A stretch of 59,478 nucleotides of DNA from Nitrospirales bacterium (GCA_020027535.1 JAHRAK010000138.1:1-59478), one strand, 5' to 3'. Positions 17,907 to 28,152 are shown, numbered from the stretch's first letter. Numbers and translations are program-made. Notes: a model not told the origin generated them from the sequence alone.

Positions 17907-18566
17907 GTGGCCAGGATCCTCACAGTTCCTTCCGATCCTCCTCCTTCCTTTTTTGTCCGGATTGTGGACCTCGTTCGTCGTGGCGGATTGCTTGCCGTCG
18001 GGACGGAAAGCTCCTATGCGTTGGCCGCATCGGTGTCGGTTCCCGATGCCCTGGACCGGGTTGTCAGGTCTAAAAGGCGGCCTTCCGGGAAACCCCTTCT
18101 CGTGCTGATTGGGGAGCAGAGCCAGCTCGATTCCCTGGCGGGGGTCATTCCTTCCTGGGTCCACACGATAGTCAACGAATTCTGGCCCGGGCCGTTAACC
18201 GTGATTGTTCCCGCGCAGCCCGAGGTCTCTCCCGTGTTGACGGCCGGGACCGGGACCATCGGAATTCGAGAACCCGCGCCGGCGTTCTTGCGGTCCCTCT
18301 TACGATACACGGGTCCGTTAACCGGGACGAGTGCCAATCGATCCGGGCACGTTCCCTGCTTGACCGCCGAAGAGGTGGAGGCGGCATTGGGTCATGACGT
18401 CGATCTGATTCTGGATACCGGCCCGGCTCCCGGGAACCGGCCTTCCACCCTGTTGAGCGTGGTGGACGAGCCGGCCATCCTTCGTGCAGGCCCCGTTTCC
18501 GCCGAGGAGATTCAACGGGTTTTGTCGAAAATCGGGCTTCTTGTTCCCGTCAAGGGACTGCCGTAG
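17907..18566 (+). CDS. tsaC: YrdC/Sua5-type threonylcarbamoyl-AMP synthase
   Basis: A 219-residue protein of the YrdC family, which makes L-threonylcarbamoyladenylate for the t6A modification of ANN-decoding tRNAs. Diagnostic segments are [49 protein letters not shown] and [12 protein letters not shown]. It starts at a GTG and lacks the C-terminal Sua5 domain, so it is the short TsaC type. It lies 27 bases after purD. Confidence 0.85.
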   Translation: MARILTVPSDPPPSFFVRIVDLVRRGGLLAVGTESSYALAASVSVPDALDRVVRSKRRPSGKPLLVLIGEQSQLDSLAGVIPSWVHTIVNEFWPGPLTVIVPAQPEVSPVLTAGTGTIGIREPAPAFLRSLLRYTGPLTGTSANRSGHVPCLTAEEVEAALGHDVDLILDTGPAPGNRPSTLLSVVDEPAILRAGPVSAEEIQRVLSKIGLLVPVKGLP

Positions 18567-18576
18567 AATAAAGCAT

Positions 18577-18600
18577 GTCCTGAGCGTGTCGAAGGGAGAG
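18577..18600. repeat. CCTGAGC-TGTCGAAGG repeat copy
   Basis: A single short copy (TCCTGAGCGTGTCGAAGGGA) of the family also seen near 12555, 20105, 49265 and 54783. It lies between the YrdC and threonine aldolase genes. Confidence 0.7.
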
Positions 18601-18641
18601 GGACGTTGAACGTACTTGCGTTGCTCAGTGGAGGGCCTACG

Positions 18642-19673
18642 ATGATTGATCTGCGAAGCGATACCGTCACCAAGCCGACTCCGGGTATGAGGGAAGCCAT
18701 GGCTCGGGCCGAGGTCGGCGATGACGTGTATGGTGAAGATCCAACGGTCAATGCCTTGGAAGCCAAGGCTGCTCGATTGTTGGGAAAAGACGCGGCCCTG
18801 TTCGTGCCCACCGGGGTGATGGCGAATCAACTGTGCCTTCGTCTCCATACCCGTCCGGGAGACGAGGTGCTCGTGGAAGGCACGGCCCATATTATTCGTT
18901 ATGAAGGCGGGTCGGCCTCCGCCTTGTCGCAAATCCAATTATGCTGCGTTAAAGGAGACCGGGGGCTGTTGACGGCGGACCGTGTTTTGGCGGCCATTCG
19001 GCCGAAGGATATTCATAATCCTCCGACGACCTTGCTGTGCCTGGAACAAACGCATAATTTCGGCGGGGGTTCGGTCTATGCCCTGTCCACGATCCGGGAG
19101 ATCACGAAGTTGGCGGGAGACCAGGGTCTGGCGTTGCATTTGGACGGCGCACGATTGTTCAATGCCGCGGTGGTCTCCGGGGTGTCCGCCGCGGAGTTTG
19201 CGCAGCCGTTCGATACCGTGTCCTTCTGTCTGTCGAAGGGGTTGGGGGCTCCGGTCGGCTCATTGATCACGGCCACCCAAGACAGGATTGCCAAGCTCCG
19301 GCGCTTACGAAAAATGTTCGGCGGCGGCATGCGGCAAGCGGGTATTCTCGCTGCCGCGGGCATCTATGCCTTGGAGCACCACGTCACCCGGCTTCAGGAA
19401 GACCACGACAATGCCAAAAGTTTCGCACTGCAACTGCAACAGATTCCGACGGTGTACGTGGACCCCGACCGCGTCGAGACGAATATCGTCGTGTTCGAGG
19501 TCGTGCGAAGCGACCGTTCGACGCAAGAACTCCTGCACGCGTTCAAGGAAGCCGGGCTCTTGTTGAATGCCATCGGCGATCATCTGTTTCGAGCGGTGAC
19601 ACATCTGGACGTGTCGAATACGGACGTTGAACAGGCCACGCACACGATCGGCAAAGTGTTGGCGGACGCCTAG
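18642..19673 (+). CDS. ltaE: Low-specificity L-threonine aldolase
   Basis: A 343-residue PLP enzyme of fold type I cleaving L-threonine/allo-threonine to glycine and acetaldehyde. It shows [20 protein letters not shown] at the start, [15 protein letters not shown], the [11 protein letters not shown] aspartate motif and the PLP lysine in [14 protein letters not shown]. The ATG at 18642 has GGAGG at correct spacing; the longer TTG frame from 18606 is rejected. Confidence 0.93.
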   Translation: MIDLRSDTVTKPTPGMREAMARAEVGDDVYGEDPTVNALEAKAARLLGKDAALFVPTGVMANQLCLRLHTRPGDEVLVEGTAHIIRYEGGSASALSQIQLCCVKGDRGLLTADRVLAAIRPKDIHNPPTTLLCLEQTHNFGGGSVYALSTIREITKLAGDQGLALHLDGARLFNAAVVSGVSAAEFAQPFDTVSFCLSKGLGAPVGSLITATQDRIAKLRRLRKMFGGGMRQAGILAAAGIYALEHHVTRLQEDHDNAKSFALQLQQIPTVYVDPDRVETNIVVFEVVRSDRSTQELLHAFKEAGLLLNAIGDHLFRAVTHLDVSNTDVEQATHTIGKVLADA

Positions 19674-19711
19674 GATGGCCCGGGAATCCGGTGTCGTGGC
19701 TTTTTGTTTTT

Positions 19712-19873
19712 GTCTGTCATTCCCGACATTTGTAATCGGGAATCTAGGGTCGTTGTCTTTTCCCTGTCTTTGCGAAGAGAAAGACCCTGGCTCCTCGTGT
19801 TCGCAAGGATGACAGAAAGAAAAACGTAAGGATAACGACCCTGGATTCCCGCGTGCGCGGGAATGACAGAAGG
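19712..19873. repeat. Cluster of TGTCATTCCCG palindromic repeats
   Basis: Several inverted units occur in tandem: TCTGTCATTCCCGACA with AATCGGGAAT; GACCCTGG with GGATGACAG; and GGATTCCCGCGTGCGCGG, which forms a palindrome with CGGGAATGACAG. This is the most frequent intergenic repeat family in the window. Confidence 0.8.
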
Positions 19874-19893
19874 ACGGCTACACTAATTCCGTT

Positions 19894-20100
19894 ATGGCAA
19901 CACGTGACCGGGATTGGCCGGGGTATACGCTTTGGTTTTATTGTCCAGGCTGCGAGCGGCTTTGGACGTATCAAGGCGAGAACGTAGTCGCCTTGGACCG
20001 TCAACTTGCCCTCGGGCCGGCTTCTGCCAGTGAAGGGATTCACAGGCAAACGTGTGTGAACTGCGATGGGTCGAAAGACGCCTCTGCCGCGGAGATTTGA
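19894..20100 (+). CDS. Possible small zinc-ribbon protein
   Basis: A 68-residue frame with two CxxC pairs, CPGC near residue 17 and CVNC near 54, an arrangement suited to binding one zinc. No clear ribosome binding site precedes the ATG. The frame is wedged between two repeat clusters. An overlapping antisense frame has no recognisable feature and includes translated repeat. It may be real but could be fortuitous. Confidence 0.35.
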   Translation: MATRDRDWPGYTLWFYCPGCERLWTYQGENVVALDRQLALGPASASEGIHRQTCVNCDGSKDASAAEI

Positions 20101-20104
20101 GTAG

Positions 20105-20134
20105 GCCTGTCCTGAGCCTGTCGAAGGGCCTGCC
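20105..20134. repeat. CCTGAGCCTGTCGAAGG repeat copy
   Basis: The unit TCCTGAGCCTGTCGAAGGGC is flanked by GGCCTG and GGCCTGCC. It lies just before the 3' end of the convergent gene at 20142. Confidence 0.7.
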
Positions 20135-20141
20135 CACCAAA

Positions 20142-20564
20142 CTATTCCAAGGAAACGGCTTTCCCCTTGAGGTCGGTTTCCCCGTCCTGCACCGTTGTGT
20201 GTTCCAGGGTCCATTCCGAGGGAGTAATCGTGAAGGTATGCCCTTTCAAGGTATAAAACTCGCCGTGTGAGATCACGAGCCGGCCGTTCTCTTCAAGGGT
20301 CATGTGGAGGATTTCCTTCCCGCTGTCTCGATGCCGCATCACCAGACTCGTGAGACTTTTTTCCAGTGAATAGGCCTGGCCTTCATTAATGGCCAACGTG
20401 CTGTTGGTGAGTTTTGCCGGCATTTTCCCCTTCTCGAAGAGGGCAAAATTGACTTTCGGGAATCCTCCCGAGGCACGCGGCTCGATGTCGATCTGCGGCA
20501 CGCCTTCGATTTCAATCGTGCCGTTGCTGTTGCGGTACAGGTGAGATCCGATTTGAATGTCCAT
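20142..20564 (-). CDS. Conserved hypothetical beta-rich protein
   Basis: A 140-residue soluble protein with alternating hydrophobic/polar strands (IEIEGVPQIDIEP, GRLVISHGEFYTLKGHTFTI). No signal peptide or known motif. AAGGA precedes the ATG at good spacing. It lies 11 bases downstream of comM on the same strand, so the two may be cotranscribed. I cannot assign a function. Confidence 0.65.
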   Translation of the reverse strand: MDIQIGSHLYRNSNGTIEIEGVPQIDIEPRASGGFPKVNFALFEKGKMPAKLTNSTLAINEGQAYSLEKSLTSLVMRHRDSGKEILHMTLEENGRLVISHGEFYTLKGHTFTITPSEWTLEHTTVQDGETDLKGKAVSLE

Positions 20565-20575
20565 TCAAGTCCTTG

Positions 20576-22100
20576 TCAGAAAGTGGTTGCTCGGTCCAGG
20601 TTCCGATATTGGATGGCCTCCGCCAGATGCGACGGTTCGATAGCCTCCGAGTCTGCCAAATCCGCAATCGTTCGTGCAACACGAAGTATCCGCCCATAGG
20701 CTCGCGCCGAGAGCCCTAATCGGATGACGGCTTGCTCCAGGAGTTGCTTGCCGGTTTGGTCGATCCGACAATGGGTTTTCGTGTGTCTGGGTTTGAGTTG
20801 GGCATTGGCAAACAGGCGTTCGGTTGTATACCTGTGCGCTTGGATATGACGGGCATCGGCCACGCGTTTCCGAATGGAGTCCGAGCATTCAGCCGATTGC
20901 TCGTGTCCCAGGTCCGAAACGGGAACCGCAGGCACTTCCACGTGAATGTCGAGCCGGTCGCGGAGCGGGCCGGAAAGCCGGCCCCGATACCGCCGGATTT
21001 GTTGAGGGCTACAGATACAGTCTCGCGTCCGGTCGCCATGATATCCGCACGGGCAAGGGTTCATGGCCACGACCAGCATGAATCTCGCCGGATATTGAAG
21101 CGACGCATTGACCCGCGTGACGGTCACGGCGCCTTCTTCGAGCGGCTGGCGTAATCCATCCAGGACCGATCGCTTGAATTCCAGAACTTCATCCAGAAAT
21201 AACACGCCGTGATGCGCCAAAGACACTTCCCCGGGTCGGGGAATGGTACCGCCTCCAATAAGGCCCGCGTCCGAGACATTATGATGGGGGGCTCGAAAAG
21301 GTCTGGTGGTCATCAGCGATTGGTTGGTCAGCAAGGTGCCGGCCACGCTATGGACCCTGGTGGTTTCCAGGGCTTCCTGCACGCTGAGGCGAGGCAGGAT
21401 GCCGGGAAGGCGTTGGGCCAACATGGTTTCCGGAACCCGGTGGCCCGATCAGGAGGACGTTGTGGCCACCGGCTGCGGCGATTTCCAACGCGCGTTTGGC
21501 GTGAAATTGCCCGCGGACCTCTGCGAAATCGTCTTCCGTTGTGGCGGATGCCTGGAAAAACGATTGACGGTCTACGGTGAGAGGAACGGCGTCCCGGTTT
21601 CCGGTCAGGAGATCCACCACTTCGGGCAGTGTCTGGACACCGTACACTTCGACTTGGTCAATGACCGCAGCCTCCCGTGCGTTCTCGGCCGGGAGAATCA
21701 GCGGATGCCGGTTTTCACACAGCATGCCGATGGATAATCCCCCCCTGATGGGCTTGATTCGGCCATCCAGGGACAGTTCACCCACCAACACGTAGTGTTG
21801 AGCCGTTTCCTGGGCAATGATACCTTCGGCCACCAGGATGCCGACAGCCATGCTCAATTCGAGCCCGGCCCCCTCTTTTTTCAAGCCGGCAGGTGTCAGG
21901 TTGACCGTGATTCTTTTTGGGGGAAACGCGAAGCCGATATTTTTGAGGGCCGCACGAATTCGGTCCCGGCTTTCCCGGACGGTTGCATCAGGCAGGCCGA
22001 CGATGGAAAATTGAGGAAGGCCGCCACCGATATCGACTTCGACCTCGATCAAATGGGCGTCCAATCCGAGGAGTCCGGCACTGAAGACCTTTGCGAGCAC
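20576..22100 (-). pseudogene. comM: comM/yifB-type Mg-chelatase-like ATPase, frameshifted
   Basis: Together the two frames cover a complete ComM-type AAA+ protein of about 505 residues, a helicase-like factor in DNA uptake and recombination. The N-terminal part (from 22100, GTG, LAKVFSAGLLGLDA) runs to GPPGSG of the Walker A. The C-terminal part resumes at MLAQRLPGILPRL and carries LFLDEVLEFKR (Walker B), NPCPCGYHGD and the Arg-finger region GPLRDRLDIHVEVP. The expected GSGKTMLA is interrupted at about 21425-21431: the minus strand reads GGAAACCATG where two more A bases would restore the frame. The rest is well conserved, so this is either a recent lesion or a homopolymer sequencing error. 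Confidence 0.85.
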
Positions 22101-22215
22101 GGCTGCCTCTGCGGGGAAGGTTAAACACAACGTTGAGCGTACTGCGATTATAGTGGTGGATTTTGCGGGTTTTCAACTTAACGGTCTATTTTCCATCACT
22201 CCTGAGGCCTTCTTT

Positions 22216-22430
22216 CTGTCATTCCCGCGAAGGCGGGAATCCAGGTGGTCTATTGGGAACAATCGGAGAATGTTGATTCTGAACCTCCCTGCCCCCCTTA
22301 TCAGGGGGGAGAGGCTTGCTGCCGGCTCGCTGCTCAGGGGCGAGGGGGTCTGCCGTCCCCCTGAGAAGGGGGATTGAGGGGGTTGTCTTCCAAAGGCGGG
22401 GCCCGGGGGCACAAAAGGAAGCGGGAAAAT
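22216..22430. repeat. Mixed intergenic repeats before the Kelch gene
   Basis: A CTGTCATTCCCGCG/CGGGAATCCAGG palindrome (22216-22245) is followed by the CCCCCTTATCAGGGGGGAGAG and CCCCCTGAGAAGGGGGATTG family (22290-22382). The second type recurs near 49245. Confidence 0.75.
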
Positions 22431-22495
22431 TGTCAACGAATGACTGAACACATACAGGAATGACAGAACAGCGAATGAGTGAACACGGACACACA

Positions 22496-24049
22496 ATGAC
22501 GACTCGCAAACGCGATCGATCTAGAAGACTTCAAAGGCGGATGTGGCTGTACGCCATCCTTCTGTTGGTTGCGTGTTCCCCGTGTGGGGCCGCATCTCGG
22601 ATCATGGCCCAGGACGTGCCGCATGCGGGCGGCGAAGCCGATTTGGGACATTGGATGACCGGGGAGCCGGCGCCGACGGCGAGAACCGAGGTTGCCGTGG
22701 CTGCGTTGGATGGATTGATTTACGTTGTCGGAGGTTTTGAACGACCGAGTTCGTGGATGATCCGGCAATCATCCATCAGCACCAAAGTCGAGGCGTATGA
22801 TCCGGCGACCAATCGTTGGTCTTCAAAGCCGGATTTTCCCGTTGGGCTGCATCACGCCGGTGCCGCAGTGCTCGATGGAGCCCTGTACGTTGTCGGTGGG
22901 TTTACCGGATCGGATGACACGTTGTGGAATCTCTCTAACCGGATGTTTCGATTCGATCCGGCCGGCGACACGTGGATGGAACGAGCTCCGCTCCCCACGG
23001 CTCGCGGGGGCTTGGCCGTGACGACGTTACAGGGGAAGCTGTTTGCCATCAGCGGCTATGACGGACAGGAGAACCCCGCGGCCGTGGAAGTCTATGATCC
23101 GGCTCTGGATCAATGGACCGCGATGGCGCCATTGTCCACTCCCCGCGATCATCTGGCGGCAGTCACAATCGGCGAGACCCTCTACGCGATCGGAGGCCGG
23201 GTACGGCTCAACTACCGGGAAAACCTGTCCACGGTAGAGGCGTATGATGCGGAGTCGAATCAATGGGTTCCCAAGGCCGGCATGCCGACACCGCGGAGTG
23301 GCGTTGCCGCCAGTGTGGTAAACGGGTGGGTCTACGTCTTTGGCGGAGAATCCGGTGAGGGAACCTTTCATCAGAACGAACGGTATAGCGCACAATTGAA
23401 TCGTTGGCAGACGATGGCGCCCATGCCCACGGCACGCCATGGCTTGGGTGTCGCAGCAGTGGATGGCTACCTCTATGTTTTGAGCGGCGGCCCGAGACCG
23501 GGAGGATCGTATAGCCGGCTCAATGAGATTTTTGTTCCGCCTTCCCCGTCTCGCCCGCTTCAATCCGGACGGACGCCGGCTGCTCATATCGGATCGGTCA
23601 TGGCGATCCTGGCCACCTTTCACGAGGCCGGCGTCTTGCCGCCCGAATCCAGCCGCGAAGCCGACCGGCTCATCCATGCCCTGATCCAGTCCCAGTCGGT
23701 GTTTCTCAAAAGTTCTGATCCCATCGTGCAGGAGTTATTTGCATCCGCACTGGCCGAGAAATTTGATGCGGAGAAAGCGGCATCGTTGACGCAGGTTTTT
23801 GCCGAGACGGGTTGGACCTCGGAGACGCTCGAGGCGTTAGTGGACTATTCCGCGCAACGGTCGATGGTCGAGGAACCACGTTTGCCGGAGGTGTTTCAGG
23901 GCTATAACGTCACAACGACCAATTGGAAATTCGTTGAGCAGATTTTTATGAAGGCGAGGGAACAGCTTCTCAAACAGGGGAAACAGGTGCATGCGGTATT
24001 CGCCGCCCAACGGGCATCCATGCCCGGTGCTCGACAAAACTTGCGCTAA
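22496..24049 (+). CDS. Secreted Kelch-repeat protein
   Basis: A basic N-terminus and hydrophobic stretch (WLYAILLLVACSPCG) look like an export or lipoprotein signal. About six Kelch blades follow (residues 55-350), each with a GG pair and a conserved Tyr/Trp spacing: YVVGGF, YVVGGF, FAISGYD, YAIGGR, YVFGGE, YVLSGG. They should form a beta-propeller. The C-terminal 170 residues are helical and unassigned. The start is uncertain: ATG 22496 is taken, with in-frame ATGs at 22460 and 22475. It is convergent with the SulP gene. Ligand and role are unknown. Confidence 0.75.
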   Translation: MTTRKRDRSRRLQRRMWLYAILLLVACSPCGAASRIMAQDVPHAGGEADLGHWMTGEPAPTARTEVAVAALDGLIYVVGGFERPSSWMIRQSSISTKVEAYDPATNRWSSKPDFPVGLHHAGAAVLDGALYVVGGFTGSDDTLWNLSNRMFRFDPAGDTWMERAPLPTARGGLAVTTLQGKLFAISGYDGQENPAAVEVYDPALDQWTAMAPLSTPRDHLAAVTIGETLYAIGGRVRLNYRENLSTVEAYDAESNQWVPKAGMPTPRSGVAASVVNGWVYVFGGESGEGTFHQNERYSAQLNRWQTMAPMPTARHGLGVAAVDGYLYVLSGGPRPGGSYSRLNEIFVPPSPSRPLQSGRTPAAHIGSVMAILATFHEAGVLPPESSREADRLIHALIQSQSVFLKSSDPIVQELFASALAEKFDAEKAASLTQVFAETGWTSETLEALVDYSAQRSMVEEPRLPEVFQGYNVTTTNWKFVEQIFMKAREQLLKQGKQVHAVFAAQRASMPGARQNLR

Positions 24050-24094
24050 CCGTGGAAATTGTCGATGACCACAAAGGGTAAACCCATGCATTTG

Positions 24095-26310
24095 TCATGG
24101 GCCGGCCGCCGGTTCTGCACGGAAACGCGAGGCGAGCAGGTATCGGTACAGCTTGAGGCCAAGCCGCTCTTCGTGTTCGTCCAGCCAGCGCCGGGCGGCC
24201 GGCGTCAGGACCATAGTCCGGCAGGGTTGGTCTGCAATCACCGAGTTCACCTTCTCGTCCAAGGGGTCGGCCGGCCAAATCGCATCGCCGGGACCGCACT
24301 GATAGAGACGCGCGCCCGTGGAATCGAAGACGGAAGCCCGGCCCGAAAGTAACAGTTGCAACCCTTCGTTTGGCGCATCCGGTCCCGCGAGGGCTTCATC
24401 GGCGGAGTACTCGCGAGGATTCAGACAGCTTTGCAGTTCTTCTATCAGGTCCTCGAAATGCATTTGCCGCTCGAAGTAGCGTTCGAGGTCATCGGCGGTG
24501 TGCTCCAGGAGCAAAGCGCGCTGCTTGTCTGCCGCGTTGAGGTCCGCCTTCCATGCCGCGATGATGACGTCTTCGCACCGCTCAAGGGCCCGGTCCTCGT
24601 CCGCTTCCAGATGCAACTTGGCGAATACGGACGGCGGAAGGTTGCGCTTCAACCCGCTGCTCATCTGGTCTGACACTGCGCTCAGAACGACTTGTACTCC
24701 GGCTGCGTTCGCCGTCTGCAGGAACCTCCCAAGCACGTTTACGGCCGAGAAGTCGAAGCCGGACACGCCGGCGAAGTCCAGCATCAGACAAGCGGGACGC
24801 GAAGCGCCGCTCATGGAGTGCCTGAGATGATCGACCAGCGGGCAGACGCTGCCGAAGAAAATGTAGCCGTGCAGCCGGTAGACGCGCACCTGTTCGCCGT
24901 CCTTCAGCAGGATGGCTCGCTCGGGTACGGAACGGGTCTTGTTACTCCGGCGCTCGCGCGCGGTGAACCGGGATTCGATCGGATCCACGCGGCTGAGGCG
25001 CACGGCGAAGAACACGAGCGTGGACAGCATCCCGATCCCCACCCCCTCCAACAGCCCGAAGGCGATGATGACGACGAAGATCAGCACGATGATGCCGTAC
25101 TCCGACCAGGGAAGCCTCGTACGGCTTCTCACGAGCCCTTCGTCCAGCATGCCGAGGCCGGCAAAGAACAGAATGCCTCCCACGAGCGGTATCGGGATCA
25201 GTTCCAGCATGCCGTCGCCCAGGAATAATGCTCCTGCGATGACGAGAGGGCGACGCCGCCGGTCAGGCGGGTAGTGGCTCCGAACAGCTTGCTGCGTAGC
25301 GAGGCGGGCACGATCATGCTCGCTGCCGTGCCACCGCCCAGACCGGCGACCATACTCGCGAACCCCGTTGCCCTGAACTCCAGGTTCCAGTCCAATTCCT
25401 GATTTGCGGCCATTTCGAGGCCGGCGAAATTCATGCTTACGTAGACGAGTGAGACCAGCATCAGCGTCAGCATGTTGGGGATCTGCATGGCCATCACGGC
25501 CCAATCCACGTGTACCAGGTCGGCCGGTCCCAAGGGTGGCCAAAGACTTCCGTCCGCCGTGCTTGTGAACAGAAGGCCCGCCGCTTTCGTCGCGTCACCC
25601 GAGATGTCCAGGGCGGTGAGGACGAGGTGGTACGCGCCAACGGCGAGCGCAACGCTGATCGGCAGGATCAGCGCATTGCCCCAGCGCTTCATGGCGAAAT
25701 ACAGGGCGATTCCATACAACGCGCCCGGGCTCCACCTCCACAGCGCGGAAGGCTCCAAAAGCGCCGGAATTGCCCGCCAATCCGGATCGGCTCCCATCAG
25801 GGACATGGCCGCCAGCCACACGATTCCCCCGATTCCGGCCACGAGGCCGCCAGCCACCGGATAAGGAATGAATCGCACCAGGTTGGTGAGTCGAAACCGT
25901 CCGATCATGAGACAGCCCATGCCGGCGGCGGTCGCGCTGAGCATTAACGCGCCTACCGTGGTGACGAACAACGCGTCGCCTTCGGCGTCCATCGTGGACC
26001 CGATGAGCGCCATCACGACGACCAGGGCGGGGGACAACCCTGAAATCGCCCCGCGATAGCCGCCCGCGAGGGCGATGACCAGACAGGAGGCGAAGTTCCC
26101 GAAAAGCACCAGACCGACGCCCTGGGAAGAATAAGGAGCCAGCGATCCGGAGAATATGAAGGTCCCGAAGGCAATCTGGGCAACGAGCAGACCCAGACCC
26201 GAAGTGAAGCCGGCTGACAGCGCCGGGACAGCCTTCTCCGACAGGAAGTCCGCGCGAAGCTCTGACGCAAGGGCTCGGAACCGGTTGACGCTGTCTTGCG
26301 AATACCCCAT
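24095..26310 (-). pseudogene. SulP-family anion transporter with STAS and cNMP-like domains, frameshifted
   Basis: Two overlapping minus-strand frames form one gene. Frame one (from ATG 26310) gives the first membrane helices: FTSGLGLLVAQIAFG, the GYRGAISGLSPALVV segment and helices to TTRLTGGVA near 25240. Frame two continues with LVIAGALFLGDGMLEL, the last helices (EYGIIVLIFVVIIAFGLLEG), a STAS domain (IFFGSVCPLVDHLR, LMLDFAGVSGFDFSAVNVLG) and a C-terminal region resembling a cyclic-nucleotide-binding barrel (LQLLLSGRASVFDSTGARLY). Adding one base at about 25230-25240 restores the frame. Such proteins move sulfate, bicarbonate or other anions. Base use is GC-richer than in neighbours, suggesting acquisition. 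Confidence 0.8.
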
Positions 26311-26566
26311 GATCTTGTCAGTTCACCCCATGTTGCCGGGTTGCTCAGCCGGTTCGAGCCTTAGCGCGAATAATTTTCTGCTCGGCGGGTCATTGTCGAC
26401 TCCCTGCTCACGTGTTCGTCAGGCCAACTCGATCCGACAACCAGGGAAATATAAAGGATTATAGATTCAAGAGTAAAATCTATTGAGCCGGTCATCACCT
26501 GACCGTCTGACCGTTGGCGTCGTCAAACACATTTCAACATAAATTGATTGTAGGGGAGGCCCACAC
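26311..26566. other. Divergent intergenic region between SulP and SDR genes
   Basis: This AT-richer stretch separates divergent genes and should hold both promoters. Within it, CGGTCA-TCACC-TGACCG (26489-26505) is an inverted repeat with six-base arms that could be an operator. No regulator is encoded beside it. Confidence 0.35.
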
Positions 26567-27364
26567 ATGAACGCTTCACTGTTTCAACTCGAAGGCAAGT
26601 CGGCGCTGGTTGTGGGCGGCGGCCAGGGCATGGGCGAGAGTACTGCGAAATTCCTCGCCCGCGCAGGCTGTGGCGTTGCCGTCGCCGACGTGGTCAAGGA
26701 GCGTGCCGACCGTGTCGCCTCCGCCGTTGCTGGCCTGGGCCAACCCTCTACCTCGATCGTGGGCGACGTGCTCGACGACGCCCAGGCCTGTGAAATTGTC
26801 GAGCGCGCCGACTCTGAGCTTGGCGGTCTCGACGTGTTGGTGACCATTGTCGGCCAGGCGTCGTTCAACTCGGTCCTCGACATGACGCCGGAGCAGTGGG
26901 ACCACGACCAACGCAGGAACCTGCGCTACTTCTTCATCACCGCGCGTGAAGTCGCCCGCTCGCTCATCGCGCGCGGCAAGTCCGGCGCCATGGTCTGCAT
27001 CGCCTCGGTGGGAGGGCTCCAGTCGGCCCCCAATCACGCCTCCTACGGCGCGGCGAAGGCCGGCCTGCTCAACCTGGTGCGCACCATGGCCGTCGAGTGG
27101 GCGCCCCACAACATCTGGGTCAACGCGATCGCGCCGGGGAGCATCATCACGCCGCGCATTCCGGACACGCCGGAGAGGATGGAACGCACCCGCCAGGGCC
27201 CCATTCCCGCCAAACGTCTCGGCACGAGCGACGAGGTCGGCAAGGCGGCGCTCTTCCTGGTCTCCGACCTGGCAAGCTACGTCACGGGGCACACCCTGTC
27301 CGTCGACGGCGGCTGGATGGCCGCCTACCTCCTCGGCATTCCCAATATCCCCGCCGCTCGCTAG
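26567..27364 (+). CDS. Short-chain dehydrogenase/reductase (SDR)
   Basis: A 265-residue classical SDR. The nucleotide-binding Gly motif is VVGGGQGMG, the catalytic serine lies in CIASVGG, and the YxxxK pair is in SYGAAKAGL. The C-terminal NAIAPGSIITPR and TGHTLSVDGGW are typical. The usual NNAG is replaced by TIVGQA. GGGGAGG precedes the ATG. The substrate cannot be predicted. Codon use is strongly biased to G/C in third positions (GCC, CTC, GTC), unlike the flanking genes but like the SulP gene, so the two may have arrived together. Confidence 0.88.
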   Translation: MNASLFQLEGKSALVVGGGQGMGESTAKFLARAGCGVAVADVVKERADRVASAVAGLGQPSTSIVGDVLDDAQACEIVERADSELGGLDVLVTIVGQASFNSVLDMTPEQWDHDQRRNLRYFFITAREVARSLIARGKSGAMVCIASVGGLQSAPNHASYGAAKAGLLNLVRTMAVEWAPHNIWVNAIAPGSIITPRIPDTPERMERTRQGPIPAKRLGTSDEVGKAALFLVSDLASYVTGHTLSVDGGWMAAYLLGIPNIPAAR

Positions 27365-27406
27365 GACGGGGGGATCGCGCGGATGACAGAAGAAAAACAG
27401 AAGAAT

Positions 27407-27432
27407 GTCGGATTACGCTCCGCTAATCCGAC
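27407..27432. repeat. Palindromic repeat, second copy
   Basis: GTCGGATTA and TAATCCGAC surround an eight-base loop, the same stem as at 12412-12437. It sits between the converging SDR gene and the gene at 27433 and touches the latter's stop codon. Confidence 0.75.
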
Positions 27433-28152
27433 CTACGCCGGCTCAATGCGGATAAAGCAGAGCGGATCGCCGACGATGGCGGTCGGGTAGAGTTGTTCTT
27501 CGACGTGAAACGGGATCTGGTTATGGGTAAGCCAATCCGTCATCCACGGCACTTCTTCAATTGAAGTGGAGAGGAGTCCCGGGCGTGAGAGTTTGGGTAA
27601 ACACGCATCCAACAGCCTCTGGATGTCCCTTCGTTCCCGTTGAAAGGTCACGGGATCGAAGCGCACGGGATCGGCCCGTCCATACGCTAAGGCCGAAGTC
27701 TCCGGAAAACATTCAGGATCATTGAGCACGCTGGCGATCCAAAGGTGATCAAAGGTGCCCCGGGCCGTTTGGGCATCGGTCGCCTGAATGGTAAACGGCA
27801 GGCCGTGACACGCCTGGTTGAGAATGTCCGCTTCCCGTTCCCGAAGGTTATAGGCCTGAACGGTCCGATTCAGGTCGAGGGTTTCCAGCACCAGCATGGG
27901 AAGTTCGGCCACCCCTGCTCCCACGTAGAGGCTTCTGCCCTTTCGGGAGAGGCGCCGTTTGAACGCTTCGGCGATTTTGCTTCCCATCGTTTGGCATTTT
28001 TTCCTGTGGGCGTGCCAAAAGGCCTCGCCGCCTTCCTCGCAATAAATTTCCTCAAGCCGGGCATAGTCCAGCTTGGAAAAGACGTCCCTGATCGCATGCT
28101 TCGTTCGGATTCGGAGGGAAGGAACATTGGTGTTTCGCGGGTTGGACGGCAT
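27433..28152 (-). CDS. Conserved hypothetical protein, possible methyltransferase fold
   Basis: A 239-residue soluble protein. RSLYVGAGVAELPML could be the first motif of a class I SAM-dependent methyltransferase, and FDHLWIASVLNDPE resembles the post-strand-4 region; the other motifs are weak. The N-terminus is basic. It is a solitary gene with a repeat at its 3' end. I would not name it beyond this. Confidence 0.55.
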   Translation of the reverse strand: MPSNPRNTNVPSLRIRTKHAIRDVFSKLDYARLEEIYCEEGGEAFWHAHRKKCQTMGSKIAEAFKRRLSRKGRSLYVGAGVAELPMLVLETLDLNRTVQAYNLREREADILNQACHGLPFTIQATDAQTARGTFDHLWIASVLNDPECFPETSALAYGRADPVRFDPVTFQRERRDIQRLLDACLPKLSRPGLLSTSIEEVPWMTDWLTHNQIPFHVEEQLYPTAIVGDPLCFIRIEPA

